Shown: positions 8,231-16,681 of the stretch, in pieces
How positions within the stretch are numbered: position 1 is the first letter of the stretch
Layout: every line of letters begins with the position of its first letter
NCBI GenBank assembly: GCA_963974485.1
Contig: CAXBBS010000020.1
Span: 1 to 30,147, forward strand
Origin: JAALKW01 sp963974485
GTDB taxonomy: Bacteria; Pseudomonadota; Gammaproteobacteria; Legionellales; Legionellaceae
DNA: 30,147 bases
Reading direction: 5' to 3'
Translations under genes and position numbers: made by a program
The notes under the pieces: generated by a model
Databases searched by the model: none
What the model saw: the letters and a program-made list of their open reading frames with translations, nothing else
What the model was told of the DNA's origin: nothing

Positions 8231-9176
8231 GCGCTTCTCCTTTTTGGTGAAGTGCATCAACATGAGCGGTGTTCACCGTATCGAGATTGGATTCATCAGG
8301 CAGGTGCTTTCGACGGGTGAGCTCGGTGGTAAGCGCGCTTAAATTCAAGGCACTGAAATTGATGCGTTGCAGCTCCTCAGGTGTTAGGCCCCGACAGTTA
8401 GGGTATTTAGGGTTACCAAACGGTATGCTGAGCTGACCGAGCCTCCCTTGAACTTGAATAATTCCCGCAAGCTTGGTAGGGAAAACACAGTGAACATGAT
8501 GTTTATGCCCGGCTTTGTGTCTCTTATAGCTCCCAAGATAAACCACACGCCCTTCGAGCTTGGCGCGTTGCAGCTCTTGCATATCAGAGGGGCAGCTCAC
8601 CAACCATTCCAGGGGGCCACTACCCGTGCAGCAATCATGAAGGCCTACAGGTAGGGACTTGCATTGCTTCGAAGACCCCGAGAATATGCTGGATTGGCCT
8701 GCTTGCGATTGATGGGCCGACGCGTCTTCTGCCGCTCCCGAAACCACGCCAAGCTCAGTTAATCCTTCCGCCAAGTCATTACTTTCCTCGGCAACGGTTT
8801 TATCGCATAACCCGTCAGCACAAGGTAGATTCACCACCTCACCTTCATGCGCTTCAAGTAAGCGCTCACCTTTACTGGTCTCAAAGGTGATATCAGGCTT
8901 GGCTTCTGATTCATGGCGACGCCCTTCCGCGACCACAAAGCGTGCGGTTCTGTCACGGATAACGCGTTCGCTCGCCGCTCTATTCAACTGATTTAAATCA
9001 CCCGTGGTATTGGGGTTGATGGATACCTCAGTAGGCGCATGTGTAAACCCTGGGATGAGGGTCTCAGGGTGAAACGTGCGTAACTGTTGAAGGGCTGAAT
9101 CACGTGCAGCTATCGGGTCGAGGGTTGCTGCATGAGATACGCTTACGCATAAGATCAAAGGGATAAAGCATTTCAT
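8223..9176 (-). CDS. traN: TraN outer-membrane mating-pair stabilisation protein (short form)
   Basis: This is a 317-residue secreted protein with a signal peptide (VSVSHA, about residue 16). Its C-terminal half has the TraN signature: CCTGSGPLEWLVSC, then HHVHCVFPTKLAGIIQVQGR, FGNPKYPNCRGLTPEEL and INFSALNLSAL. TraN of F is about 600 residues and contacts recipient outer-membrane proteins. Here the N-terminal and central recognition parts are greatly shortened, while the conserved Cys-rich core is kept. The start at 9176 overlaps the trbC stop. Context between trbC and traF is the same as in F. Confidence 0.88.
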   Translation of the reverse strand: MKCFIPLILCVSVSHAATLDPIAARDSALQQLRTFHPETLIPGFTHAPTEVSINPNTTGDLNQLNRAASERVIRDRTARFVVAEGRRHESEAKPDITFETSKGERLLEAHEGEVVNLPCADGLCDKTVAEESNDLAEGLTELGVVSGAAEDASAHQSQAGQSSIFSGSSKQCKSLPVGLHDCCTGSGPLEWLVSCPSDMQELQRAKLEGRVVYLGSYKRHKAGHKHHVHCVFPTKLAGIIQVQGRLGQLSIPFGNPKYPNCRGLTPEELQRINFSALNLSALTTELTRRKHLPDESNLDTVNTAHVDALHQKGEAHD

Positions 9177-9610
9177 CGCGCACCCTCCAGGCTCGTTTTT
9201 CGAGCACAGGCGCCAGAACGCGCAATACGATTTAGGTTTTCGGTTAAGGTGCGTGTGCCGTAAATCACATCAAAGCAATCACCATGCTCAACCACGAGGG
9301 CCGGAACCTGCTGAATGCCGTAACGCTCAAAGGCTGTTGGGTCGATTTGAAGGGATAAGTCAGGTACGCGCTCGGTGAGTGCCACAATCTTCGCGATGGT
9401 CTCTGGCATGGAGTCGTTCACCAGGCCATTGAGGTTTGCGGGTATATGCAGGCGAGCGCTCTCGGCAAGTGTCTCCTCCATGAGCTGCTCGGGCATCGAG
9501 AAACTCACAAACACTTGGGTGCCTGCAAAAAGTGGTCCTGCGCTTACCATGGCAAGCACGATAAGGCAGGCGCGCAAAGTATACTGTAAAACACTTTTAG
9601 AGATAAACAC
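9173..9610 (-). CDS. trbC: TrbC pilus assembly protein
   Basis: This 145-residue protein uses a GTG start at 9610 with GGAGG ten bases upstream. A signal peptide ends at about residue 29 (GPLFA), followed by TQVFVSFSMPEQLMEETLAES, the typical TrbC opening of a thioredoxin-like fold. IQQVPALVV is next, then DVIYGTRTLTENLNRIA at the end. TrbC is periplasmic and needed for F-pilus assembly. It is shorter than F TrbC (212), lacking an N-terminal extension. It lies between traU and traN as in F. Confidence 0.9.
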   Translation of the reverse strand: MFISKSVLQYTLRACLIVLAMVSAGPLFAGTQVFVSFSMPEQLMEETLAESARLHIPANLNGLVNDSMPETIAKIVALTERVPDLSLQIDPTAFERYGIQQVPALVVEHGDCFDVIYGTRTLTENLNRIARSGACARKTSLEGAR

Positions 9611-10616
9611 AGTTTCTCTTCCTCCAAATTAAAAAGCCATATTGGTCTGGGGTGTGCGGTTTAATTTTTCCAGCCTCCCACGTAAGCGCCGTGTGACCCG
9701 ATGGGTAACAATGCTTGCCGTCAGGCACTTGATTCACCATCTCGTAGCGATAGCGTGACTTAGGTGTCACCAGCACATGCTTCTCAGAACACGCACTCTG
9801 CATAGATGCTTTTTCAAGCCCCGAATCGGCGATTAAATGCAGGCGATGCAATTTAAAGTTCATGCGCTCCGTTAATAAGAGTGCGGTTTGAACCGGTGAG
9901 GTGTACCCATTCACGTGACCACTCAAAGGGTAGATGCTCCCATGGGCGCCCGCGCACCAAAACAGGGGGTCGAGCGGTTGATTGGCTAAAGAGGATGAGA
10001 GGCTGTCCGCGGCACACGCGGAGGCGGTGACCGGATTACCGAACACAGCCGCCTCGGGGTTTAAAAGAAAGCTCATTTCATCATCGCGCCACGTGGGGTC
10101 AAGCTCCGTTAGGTACGCCACATCAAAATCCCCACCTTGTTGGCATCCGGCTGAGGTGATGAGGTTTAGCCAAGAAATCAGCGGGTACTTGTACCAATGC
10201 ACATGAAAAAAGGTGCTTGATAGGCCGTCATCGATATATTGATGGCCACCACGGCTGCTTTTTAATCCTAAGTTTAATTTGTGGCCGCCGAGGTTCACCA
10301 AGCAATACGGCGTATCGGTCACTTCAGCCAGCGCCACCGGCTCCCAATAGCCAATGTTCAGGCCATAACGCGTGCCGTACGAAGCTGGACATGCACCAAC
10401 AGGTGATGTGGCATTGGCTGTGTCTTGCAGCGGAAGGCCTAAGCTCTTCACTTTAGACTTCACCACCTTCGCGCCACCAATCGATAGCGGAAATAAACAC
10501 GACCAACAGACATCCTTCATGGGGTTCACAAAGTGGCCCGTGCAGGTGGCTGACGCAAACGAGAGGTTTGAAGACAGCATCAGGGCAATCAGGGTGAAGA
10601 GGCATTTAAAGCGCAT
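9597..10616 (-). CDS. traU: TraU mating-pair and DNA transfer protein
   Basis: This 339-residue protein is close to F TraU (330). It has a signal peptide ending FASA and is rich in cysteines, including VCWSCLFPLSIGG, the near-invariant TraU opening. TPYCLVNLGG, FFHVHWYKYPLISWL, a PLFWCAGAHGSIYPLSG block and a Cys-containing C-terminus follow. TraU is periplasmic and acts in DNA transfer and pilus assembly with TraW and TrbC. GGAGG lies six bases before the ATG at 10616, and the start overlaps traW by eleven bases. All listed motifs are visible in the translation, and the family call is firm. Confidence 0.95.
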   Translation of the reverse strand: MRFKCLFTLIALMLSSNLSFASATCTGHFVNPMKDVCWSCLFPLSIGGAKVVKSKVKSLGLPLQDTANATSPVGACPASYGTRYGLNIGYWEPVALAEVTDTPYCLVNLGGHKLNLGLKSSRGGHQYIDDGLSSTFFHVHWYKYPLISWLNLITSAGCQQGGDFDVAYLTELDPTWRDDEMSFLLNPEAAVFGNPVTASACAADSLSSSLANQPLDPLFWCAGAHGSIYPLSGHVNGYTSPVQTALLLTERMNFKLHRLHLIADSGLEKASMQSACSEKHVLVTPKSRYRYEMVNQVPDGKHCYPSGHTALTWEAGKIKPHTPDQYGFLIWRKRNCVYL

Positions 10617-11301
10617 GGCCGTCCTCCCCGATGAGTTGCTCTTGGATAAGCAGGGATTGACCGCTACGTATCACCTCGGTGGGCACGCTACTGATGCTCA
10701 GTTGCTTCGTGATACGCGAGGCTTGGTCAAAGAATATCTCCACGTTGAATGCACGCTCCGCATCACCGATATCACCACCGGTTAAAATAACCTTGGTCTT
10801 TTTATCTTGATTCAATATATTTTTAGCCCAAGCGACTTGCGCCTTATCATCACCGTTCAAAAACACCCAGTGCGGTTGATAGCCGTAAAGCTTATCCAAA
10901 GCATTCACACGGGCTCCAGCACGCACCAACACCCGACCCTCATGGTCTTTGATGTCTTGCCCCAGTGTGACACTCGGGTTGTAACGATAGCTTCGCGCCG
11001 CTTTGGCGCGTGGTAGACCGCACGGCGTGGGCCGATGTGCATGTTCATTCACCTGGTTTATCCATTGCTCTTTGACCGCGTCCAACTCACCTGAATCAGC
11101 CAAGTCTTTTAATCGTGACTCAATCAGGCTTAAAAAACTACGCTCAGCCACAGGGAAGGTTTCACCGATGGCACCTAAAGATGAGGCCTGTGCGGCGCAA
11201 GACAGCCCCAAAAGACTGACAGCAAAAACAGAGCGTTGAACCGTTTGTGAACCGTTCTTTAGGTAACGCTTTAGATAACACATTGGGTAACACGCCCTCA
11301 T
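10606..11301 (-). CDS. traW: TraW pilus assembly protein
   Basis: This 231-residue protein has a signal peptide (SVFAVSLLGLSCAAQA) beginning only after about 20 extra residues. The mature part starts SSLGAIGETFPVAERSFLSLI, the classical TraW opening, and keeps the RSYRYNPSVTLGQDIKD block and YQPHWVFLNGDD. TraW is periplasmic and works with TraU and TrbC in pilus assembly. The ATG at 11301 overlaps the trbI stop (ATGA) but has no clear ribosome site. A downstream ATG at codon 7 is an alternative start. Confidence 0.92.
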   Translation of the reverse strand: MRACYPMCYLKRYLKNGSQTVQRSVFAVSLLGLSCAAQASSLGAIGETFPVAERSFLSLIESRLKDLADSGELDAVKEQWINQVNEHAHRPTPCGLPRAKAARSYRYNPSVTLGQDIKDHEGRVLVRAGARVNALDKLYGYQPHWVFLNGDDKAQVAWAKNILNQDKKTKVILTGGDIGDAERAFNVEIFFDQASRITKQLSISSVPTEVIRSGQSLLIQEQLIGEDGHAL

Positions 11302-11711
11302 GATGAAGCCCGCATATGGATAGCTATCAGCTTCAGAATCTCAGGGGTTATGTCCTGGGCTCCGGCAATCACGTGCTGACGCTGCATCACCAGTGCGTGG
11401 TGCTTGCTCGCGTATTCGTTTAATGCGTCGCTCTGGGCTTTTTTAAAGGCCTCGGTTTTTTTACGAAGGTTCTCGTCAGACAGCTTGTACTGACTGAGCT
11501 GCATCACAAACTGTCGCGTAATCACATCAGCATTAAACGTCACGACGGCCGGGCTCTCGTGCGTCACCCCTGAATAAAGGCCCCACGCAAGACAGGCAAG
11601 CATGGGAAGCACGCTAAGCGACCTCAACCAGGTTCGTGATAAATTCATGTCGGTGGTTGGGCCTAAAAGCCCCCGTACATGCCCTTCCATCGATGAGAAA
11701 TTCATGTGCAT
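11298..11711 (-). CDS. trbI: TrbI-type F pilus retraction or assembly protein
   Basis: The start is placed at the ATG at 11711, with GGAGG six bases upstream and overlapping the traC stop (TGATG). The 137-residue product has one membrane span (about 31-50) and then a periplasmic part. That part holds TFNADVITRQFVMQLSQYKLSDENL and a predicted helical segment, as in F TrbI (128 residues), an inner-membrane protein linked to pilus retraction. It sits between traC and traW exactly as in F. The sequence signature is weaker than for its neighbours, so the call leans partly on position. Confidence 0.82.
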   Translation of the reverse strand: MHMNFSSMEGHVRGLLGPTTDMNLSRTWLRSLSVLPMLACLAWGLYSGVTHESPAVVTFNADVITRQFVMQLSQYKLSDENLRKKTEAFKKAQSDALNEYASKHHALVMQRQHVIAGAQDITPEILKLIAIHMRASS

Positions 11712-14302
11712 CACACACCTCCGTAATATTTTTGGGCCACTTGGTAAACCGCTTGGGCGACGCTTATACCTTGCTTCATCAGCGCTTCAACCTCCCCAAA
11801 CTCTTGGCCGTTGGATGAGAACAACACGCGGGTGAAAGGGTCTGCAAAATAACGATGAAAGCTGTAGGTGTTGCCTGCTTCAAGCATGAGGTTAGAAAAA
11901 CCTGAGCCTGACACATCACCAAACGACTCAATCATGCGCTGTTGAAAGGGGTTAAAGCGGTCAGGGTGTTTCGAGACGTAGTTCTGAAAGTTCCCCTGAC
12001 GCATGATGATTTTCAAATCGCTTGAGGCTGCAATCGCTTGCCCTTGAATGGTTTTGTCGGTGTCCTCCAGGTACTGCGTTGCCACCCCAAAACCACCGTT
12101 ATGTTTTCGCGCGGTTCGAAACCCTTGCTCAATGAAGTTCGCTGCAATAGGATTTGAGCCGTCACAGAGAAAACGCCAGGCTTCATCAATGATGCAACGT
12201 TTTTTGATACGTCGGTCGGTTTGATAGAACTGGCCCTGTATCACCACAATCATCACAAACATGACAATGGTTAATAGCTCAGGGTTGCTTTGCAGGCCGC
12301 CCATCTCAAACACCACCAACGGCGAATCTGCAAACTTAGGCGTCTCACCATTAAACATGTGACCGTAAATGCCGTTCGACCCATACTGGTGTAACAGTGT
12401 CACCAAATCGCCGATTCTGCTGTCTTGTGAGGATTTGAAACGTTGGCTCAGTGCCTCCAAGACGTCATCCATGCACGCCTTTCTTCCTTGTTTCTTCCAG
12501 CAGGTTGATGCAGCGTCCAAGAGAAACGTACGTTGAATTTGACTGATGGGTTCATGGGGGTTGGCCATGATGGCCAGCAAGTCACGAATTTGGATGTTGT
12601 CATCCACTTCGATGCCCCGCGCGTCTTTTGACTCACCTAAAGGCACCTCGGTTTTTCCATCAAAATCAAACAGCGTGAACGGGTTCAGGGTGATTTTAGA
12701 TGCATCAATGTAGGTGCCACCCACCATTTCACACAGATGTTTGTACGAGTCACCCAAATCAATCACGTAGGTCATTTCACCCATAGCAAGACCGCTTAAG
12801 ATTTGAGCCTGCTGAAACATGGACTTACCGGCGCCTGGAGAACCTACGGTTAAGAAATTAAAATTCGTAATGGGCAAGCTTTTGTTATCAAACGTATCCA
12901 AGAACGCCAATTGGTGCCTGTGGGTAGGGAGCAGCATGCCTTGGGGTGCACCTTTGGTGTCCGCCACAATCGGAAGAAGGTTCGCCACACTGGTGTGGGT
13001 CATGTGCTTAATCAGGCCCAGTATCGACAGGTCCTGAAAAAATCCTTCCGTGATAAAGAAAGGTAGGCTCGATAAGTACCTCACCCACTGGATAGCACGG
13101 GACTGTTGCAGCTCAAAGCCAAGCTGGCGATAAGCGCCGATGGCCTTCGCCACAGCGTCACGCTCTTGGTCCGGTGTTGTAAAAAGCATGAGGTTATAAA
13201 AGGTCGGAAGTAATGAGAGGTTGCCCTTGTTACCTTCTTCGTGAATATAGTTCCACGCCGCCCCTTCCTCGACGGCGCCTGGGTTTAAAAAATGCTGAAT
13301 ACCGTTGGCGTTGGCATTGAGTGACTTCGCACGCGATTTTGCCTTCGCTATCATTTTCTCTTGAGATGCGCCTCGGATGGTGAAGCTCACAAGAAACGAG
13401 CAAGGTATGCCATGTTCTGGATGAAGCAGGCTTGCAAAAACATCGGGCGACTGCCACAACGCAAACTGCTCAGGCCACTTCTCAATGTGACAATTCACCA
13501 CACGGTGCTTGTGCGGGACGCCCTGTTTATCGCTGGTGTCGATATCAATGCCCAACTCATCAATCGCAAACAAACTATTCCCCACGGGAATGCTGTATCC
13601 CAGGGATTCGTCTTGGGTTATGCGTGCTTCGGGCCAGTTCAGTGAGGCATTCGGTGAAACAAGGCTTTTCATCAATACCACGAAGTCCGCTTGTTCAAGG
13701 TTGGCATGAGCAAGACCCGAAACACGGAGCTCAGACGAAACATCTTCTCGAAGCGACTGCATGCGTGCATGCGCTTGATGATTCTTCTTGGTGGAGAAAA
13801 ACAAATACACTCGGTAATCCGCGAGCTGCGCTGCAATGTTTCGTCCATTGGCATAGCCTGATACGGCGGCGCGCTCATGGTACTTAAGGCTCATGGCTGC
13901 AAGTTCTCTAAAAATACCTCCGCGCTTAAACGAAGCATCAAACCCTTGAGCCAGGGCGCCACCTAAGTGCGGGTGCTTATACAGCATCACGGTACAATCT
14001 ACCCCAACAGGAAGCTTGTTCTTCATCAGCTCCGCCATGGATTTAACCAGTGTCTCGTCAGCCCCTGCCGCAGGCAGTGCATGCAACCCAAAACCAATCG
14101 AGTTTTTATTGATGATGAAGAGGTCGTCCGTCATGGACTCGTACGGCAACAGCTCTCTTAACGAAGGTAAGTCCAATGCCACCGAGGCCTTGGCTTCACG
14201 TCTTTTCTTAATAGAACCAGGTGCAACCGCACTCCCCTCACCCATGAAATGTGAGAAGCGCTGAAGGGTATCTTGTGCTTTGTCTAACAGGTCGCTTAGC
14301 AT
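11711..14302 (-). CDS. traC: TraC type IV secretion ATPase (VirB4 family)
   Basis: This 863-residue cytoplasmic ATPase (F TraC 875) powers pilus assembly. Walker A, GSPGAGKS, lies near residue 480. Walker B, RCIIDEAWRFL, is near 700, followed by FIEQGFRTARKHNGGFGVATQYLED. The N-terminal TraC-type domain starts with DLPSLRELLPYESMTDDLFII. The ATG at 14302 is chosen over an upstream in-frame codon because the protein then starts MLSDLLDKAQ; GAGGAG is eleven bases away, rather far. Seven bases overlap a small upstream ORF that is itself related to the TraC Walker B region. Confidence 0.95.
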   Translation of the reverse strand: MLSDLLDKAQDTLQRFSHFMGEGSAVAPGSIKKRREAKASVALDLPSLRELLPYESMTDDLFIINKNSIGFGLHALPAAGADETLVKSMAELMKNKLPVGVDCTVMLYKHPHLGGALAQGFDASFKRGGIFRELAAMSLKYHERAAVSGYANGRNIAAQLADYRVYLFFSTKKNHQAHARMQSLREDVSSELRVSGLAHANLEQADFVVLMKSLVSPNASLNWPEARITQDESLGYSIPVGNSLFAIDELGIDIDTSDKQGVPHKHRVVNCHIEKWPEQFALWQSPDVFASLLHPEHGIPCSFLVSFTIRGASQEKMIAKAKSRAKSLNANANGIQHFLNPGAVEEGAAWNYIHEEGNKGNLSLLPTFYNLMLFTTPDQERDAVAKAIGAYRQLGFELQQSRAIQWVRYLSSLPFFITEGFFQDLSILGLIKHMTHTSVANLLPIVADTKGAPQGMLLPTHRHQLAFLDTFDNKSLPITNFNFLTVGSPGAGKSMFQQAQILSGLAMGEMTYVIDLGDSYKHLCEMVGGTYIDASKITLNPFTLFDFDGKTEVPLGESKDARGIEVDDNIQIRDLLAIMANPHEPISQIQRTFLLDAASTCWKKQGRKACMDDVLEALSQRFKSSQDSRIGDLVTLLHQYGSNGIYGHMFNGETPKFADSPLVVFEMGGLQSNPELLTIVMFVMIVVIQGQFYQTDRRIKKRCIIDEAWRFLCDGSNPIAANFIEQGFRTARKHNGGFGVATQYLEDTDKTIQGQAIAASSDLKIIMRQGNFQNYVSKHPDRFNPFQQRMIESFGDVSGSGFSNLMLEAGNTYSFHRYFADPFTRVLFSSNGQEFGEVEALMKQGISVAQAVYQVAQKYYGGV

Positions 14303-14505
14303 GACTCGGATGACTCCTCTTCTAACGAGCAAGCGAAACGGCCATGTATTATCCCAAACCCACCGTTAGGTTTACGTGCCGTTCGAAATCCCATCGAAAT
14401 AAAATCAGCCGCAAGACGCTTATTCTCGTCGCAAGAAACCGCCTGGAGCTCATCAATACCGTTCTTTGTAGCGTTATAACGTTCATTCATGTGTTTATTG
14501 TCCAT
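14296..14505 (-). CDS. Small ORF derived from the TraC Walker B region
   Basis: This is a 69-residue ORF wedged between traV and traC. Residues about 17-52 (IDELQAVSCDENKRLAADF, then ISMGFRTARKPNGGFGI) align with TraC IDEAWRFLCDGSNPIAANF and IEQGFRTARKHNGGFGV. The two DNA stretches (about 14345-14460 and 12095-12205) also look alike by eye. The last residues differ from TraC and read across the traC ribosome site. It starts inside the traV stop region and its TAA overlaps the traC ATG, so it may be translated and coupled to traC. It lacks Walker A and cannot be an ATPase. It may be a recombination remnant, a TraC-binding peptide, or non-functional. Confidence 0.6.
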   Translation of the reverse strand: MDNKHMNERYNATKNGIDELQAVSCDENKRLAADFISMGFRTARKPNGGFGIIHGRFACSLEEESSESC

Positions 14506-14752
14506 GACTCATCGACCCCTTTTGTGTATGCTGGTTTTGGGCGAGGGATTGCTTCCCCTCGCGCCCAGCCTTCATCGTTGACCCATAATGATTCCCCGAG
14601 GTCAGATAAAGACCCTTGTCCGCCATCGAATTCGCTTCCTCAATGCTTAAGCAGCTGTCCGCTGCAGTTTGATTGCAGCTAAACGGTGACACCGAACATG
14701 CGCTCATCGCGAGCACGCAGGCGCTAAGCGTCAAGGATTTTAAAAGCTTCAT
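14495..14752 (-). CDS. traV: TraV outer-membrane lipoprotein, short form
   Basis: This 85-residue lipoprotein has a signal ending in a lipobox (VLAMSAC, Cys about 19), followed by SPFSCNQTAADSCLSIEEANSMAD, the Cys-rich TraV signature. GGAG precedes the ATG at 14752 by seven bases, and the start overlaps the traB stop. TraV joins TraK and TraB in the outer-membrane core complex. F TraV has 171 residues, and the usual C-terminal half with its Trp-rich end is absent here in all three frames downstream. The protein therefore looks truncated, and the missing part is replaced by the TraC-like fragment. Natural short forms may also exist. Confidence 0.8.
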   Translation of the reverse strand: MKLLKSLTLSACVLAMSACSVSPFSCNQTAADSCLSIEEANSMADKGLYLTSGNHYGSTMKAGREGKQSLAQNQHTQKGSMSHGQ

Positions 14753-16005
14753 GGGTTTACTCCATTCATGCTCAGTTCAGACTGAGGTTTGATTTGATTT
14801 AAAATCTCGGGTGGCACGTTAAACGTCCCGTTATCCGCCGCATACGCAGGCGGCGGTGCTTGACGGGTGTTGTCCGCCTTTGCTTGCTGGCGCACCCTGG
14901 TCTCATCTTCGGACTCAAGGTTGAAGCCATCCTTAAACACGATGGTGACTAAATTTCCTGCGCCGACCTGGATGACGGGGTGAAATAATTCTGCACGACG
15001 CACGAAGTGGCCCGCGAGCATATCCGAGCCTTTAGCACCACCACCCAGCATGGTGTAAGCCCCCATGTTAGTTGTGGGTACGGCTGAAGCGGCCCCAAGT
15101 GGGTTCATGGTTAAAATGGATTGCGTGTACTGCGCTGCTGAGCTAATGCCGGACATGATGCCGCCCAAGCCTGCCCAGGCCATGGTTTTGTTGTCACGCA
15201 TCATGGGCTTGCCTTTAATGCCCACCTTGCCACCAAAAAATGCCCAGCCGGTGACCGGCCTATCAATGATGGGCTCGCCCGGTCTTGCGCAGGAGAGTTT
15301 ATCGAGAACGACGTAAGCGCGTTCGCTGGAGACATCCCCCCAAGCGCTTCCTGTGACAAAACAACCTTTCATTCTGGAGTAACCGCCGTTCGGTAAGGTG
15401 CCGTTCTGAACCAGCTTGAAAAGCATCACGCCGTTGTTTTTACTCTGGCCATTCACCCCAGCATCCGCGTCAGCACCACCTAAAATCACCGCAGGCACAA
15501 ACGTACCGCTGGGCACGTATCGCTCATCTTTCTTGCCGGTGTCATAACGAAACGATAGGGCTTGAGCGCGGGGCTTAGGACGTGGCTTAGACCAACCGGC
15601 ATCCATCGCGGTACCCGTTTGATTCATCGCGAGCTCAGGACCTGGTTTAGGTGTTGATGCCGCCTTCATCGCCTCTCCGACCAGTAGCGATAATTTCTTC
15701 GATTCTTCATTGTGCGCCGCATCACTGGATTTAAGCGTCTCTTGAAGCTGCTTGATTTGTGATTTCAAGCTCTCAAGCTCACCTTGCTGCGCGGTTAAGG
15801 CGCTCTCGGCATTGGCTTCACTGAATGATGAATCCATCACACCAACCAGATTCACAGGCTCTTCTTGCTTGCTTGTTTTTTTAGGCTTGTCGTTCGAGAG
15901 CAGGGCGACGGTCGTTGTACCGACCATCAGTACACTGAGGACTGCCACGGTCAGGTTGCGACGCTGCTTGCCTTGAATGATGTTGTTCAATGAGAACTTA
16001 AGCAT
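14749..16005 (-). CDS. traB: TraB core-complex protein (VirB10 family)
   Basis: This 418-residue protein (F TraB 475) spans from the inner membrane to the outer-membrane core. It has one membrane segment at about 17-36 (NLTVAVLSVLMVGTTTVALL), a coiled coil at about 65-115 (LESLKSQIKQLQETLK) and a short Pro-rich stretch. The VirB10-like C-terminal domain follows, with YVPSGTFVPAVILGGADAD, GYSRMKGCFVTGSAWGD and SERAYVVLDKLSC. AAGGTGG lies before the ATG. The gene overlaps traK and traV, forming the usual K-B-V set. Confidence 0.95.
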   Translation of the reverse strand: MLKFSLNNIIQGKQRRNLTVAVLSVLMVGTTTVALLSNDKPKKTSKQEEPVNLVGVMDSSFSEANAESALTAQQGELESLKSQIKQLQETLKSSDAAHNEESKKLSLLVGEAMKAASTPKPGPELAMNQTGTAMDAGWSKPRPKPRAQALSFRYDTGKKDERYVPSGTFVPAVILGGADADAGVNGQSKNNGVMLFKLVQNGTLPNGGYSRMKGCFVTGSAWGDVSSERAYVVLDKLSCARPGEPIIDRPVTGWAFFGGKVGIKGKPMMRDNKTMAWAGLGGIMSGISSAAQYTQSILTMNPLGAASAVPTTNMGAYTMLGGGAKGSDMLAGHFVRRAELFHPVIQVGAGNLVTIVFKDGFNLESEDETRVRQQAKADNTRQAPPPAYAADNGTFNVPPEILNQIKPQSELSMNGVNP

Positions 16006-16681
16006 GACGCACCACCTTATAGATTGTGGCGTGCTCGCCAGGCATCAGGGTTTTCGACGTCAGATTGACCGCGGCCGTACCCTGAGAAGAGAACCAAGAC
16101 TCACTTAAAGTAATCGGAGACCGGCCTCCGTGATAGATGGTGAACACTTCACCGTTCAATGAATCACCGACGTAACTAAGTTCAGGCGTCACTTTCAGGC
16201 CGTTTTGATAGCGTGTGATTTTCCCAGAACGTTTTTGTTTGACGTAACCTTCGGGTGTTTTATGGGCCACCATCTCTTGCATCAGCTCACGGACTTCAAA
16301 CGCGTGATAAGGCGAGGTCACCACGGGTTTCTTAACCGCGACCACAGGACCTTGCGGTACAAACTGAACGGTTTGTCCCAGGGCATCCTCGGGGTTAATC
16401 GTCGCTGAGAAGTGACGACCACCTTCCGTGCTCACAAATAAGGTGAAGGATTTATCCACCAGCAGGGTGACATACAGGCTGCCGTCTGATTCATTTTGAA
16501 CACCCAAGGCACCTTCGGGAAAATGTACCTGGGTAATTTTATCCCCTTTGACCACCAGGCGATTGGCATTGGAATCGCTCAAGTGTATGGAGACGTCACC
16601 GTTTTCTTGGAACGTCTGGGTTGTTAGGGCGTGGCTCATGCTGGAACACAGAATAAGACCGCAAGCGAATGCGTTACGCAT
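15998..16681 (-). CDS. traK: TraK core-complex secretin-like protein (VirB9 family)
   Basis: The start at ATG 16681 is supported by GAGGAGG six bases upstream and by the signal peptide that follows (MRNAFACGLILCSSMSHA); a longer in-frame version has no such site. The 227-residue mature-type protein is rich in beta segments, with VHFPEGALGVQNESDGSLYV and FTLFVSTEGG, and closes with EHATIYKVVRH. TraK forms the outer-membrane core with TraV and TraB. It overlaps traE by eight bases. Order E-K-B is as in F. Confidence 0.9.
   Translation of the reverse strand: MRNAFACGLILCSSMSHALTTQTFQENGDVSIHLSDSNANRLVVKGDKITQVHFPEGALGVQNESDGSLYVTLLVDKSFTLFVSTEGGRHFSATINPEDALGQTVQFVPQGPVVAVKKPVVTSPYHAFEVRELMQEMVAHKTPEGYVKQKRSGKITRYQNGLKVTPELSYVGDSLNGEVFTIYHGGRSPITLSESWFSSQGTAAVNLTSKTLMPGEHATIYKVVRHA

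Noticed and set aside
13432..13887. 151-residue plus-strand frame opposite traC
   Set aside because: Antisense to the well-supported TraC sequence, without a ribosome site.
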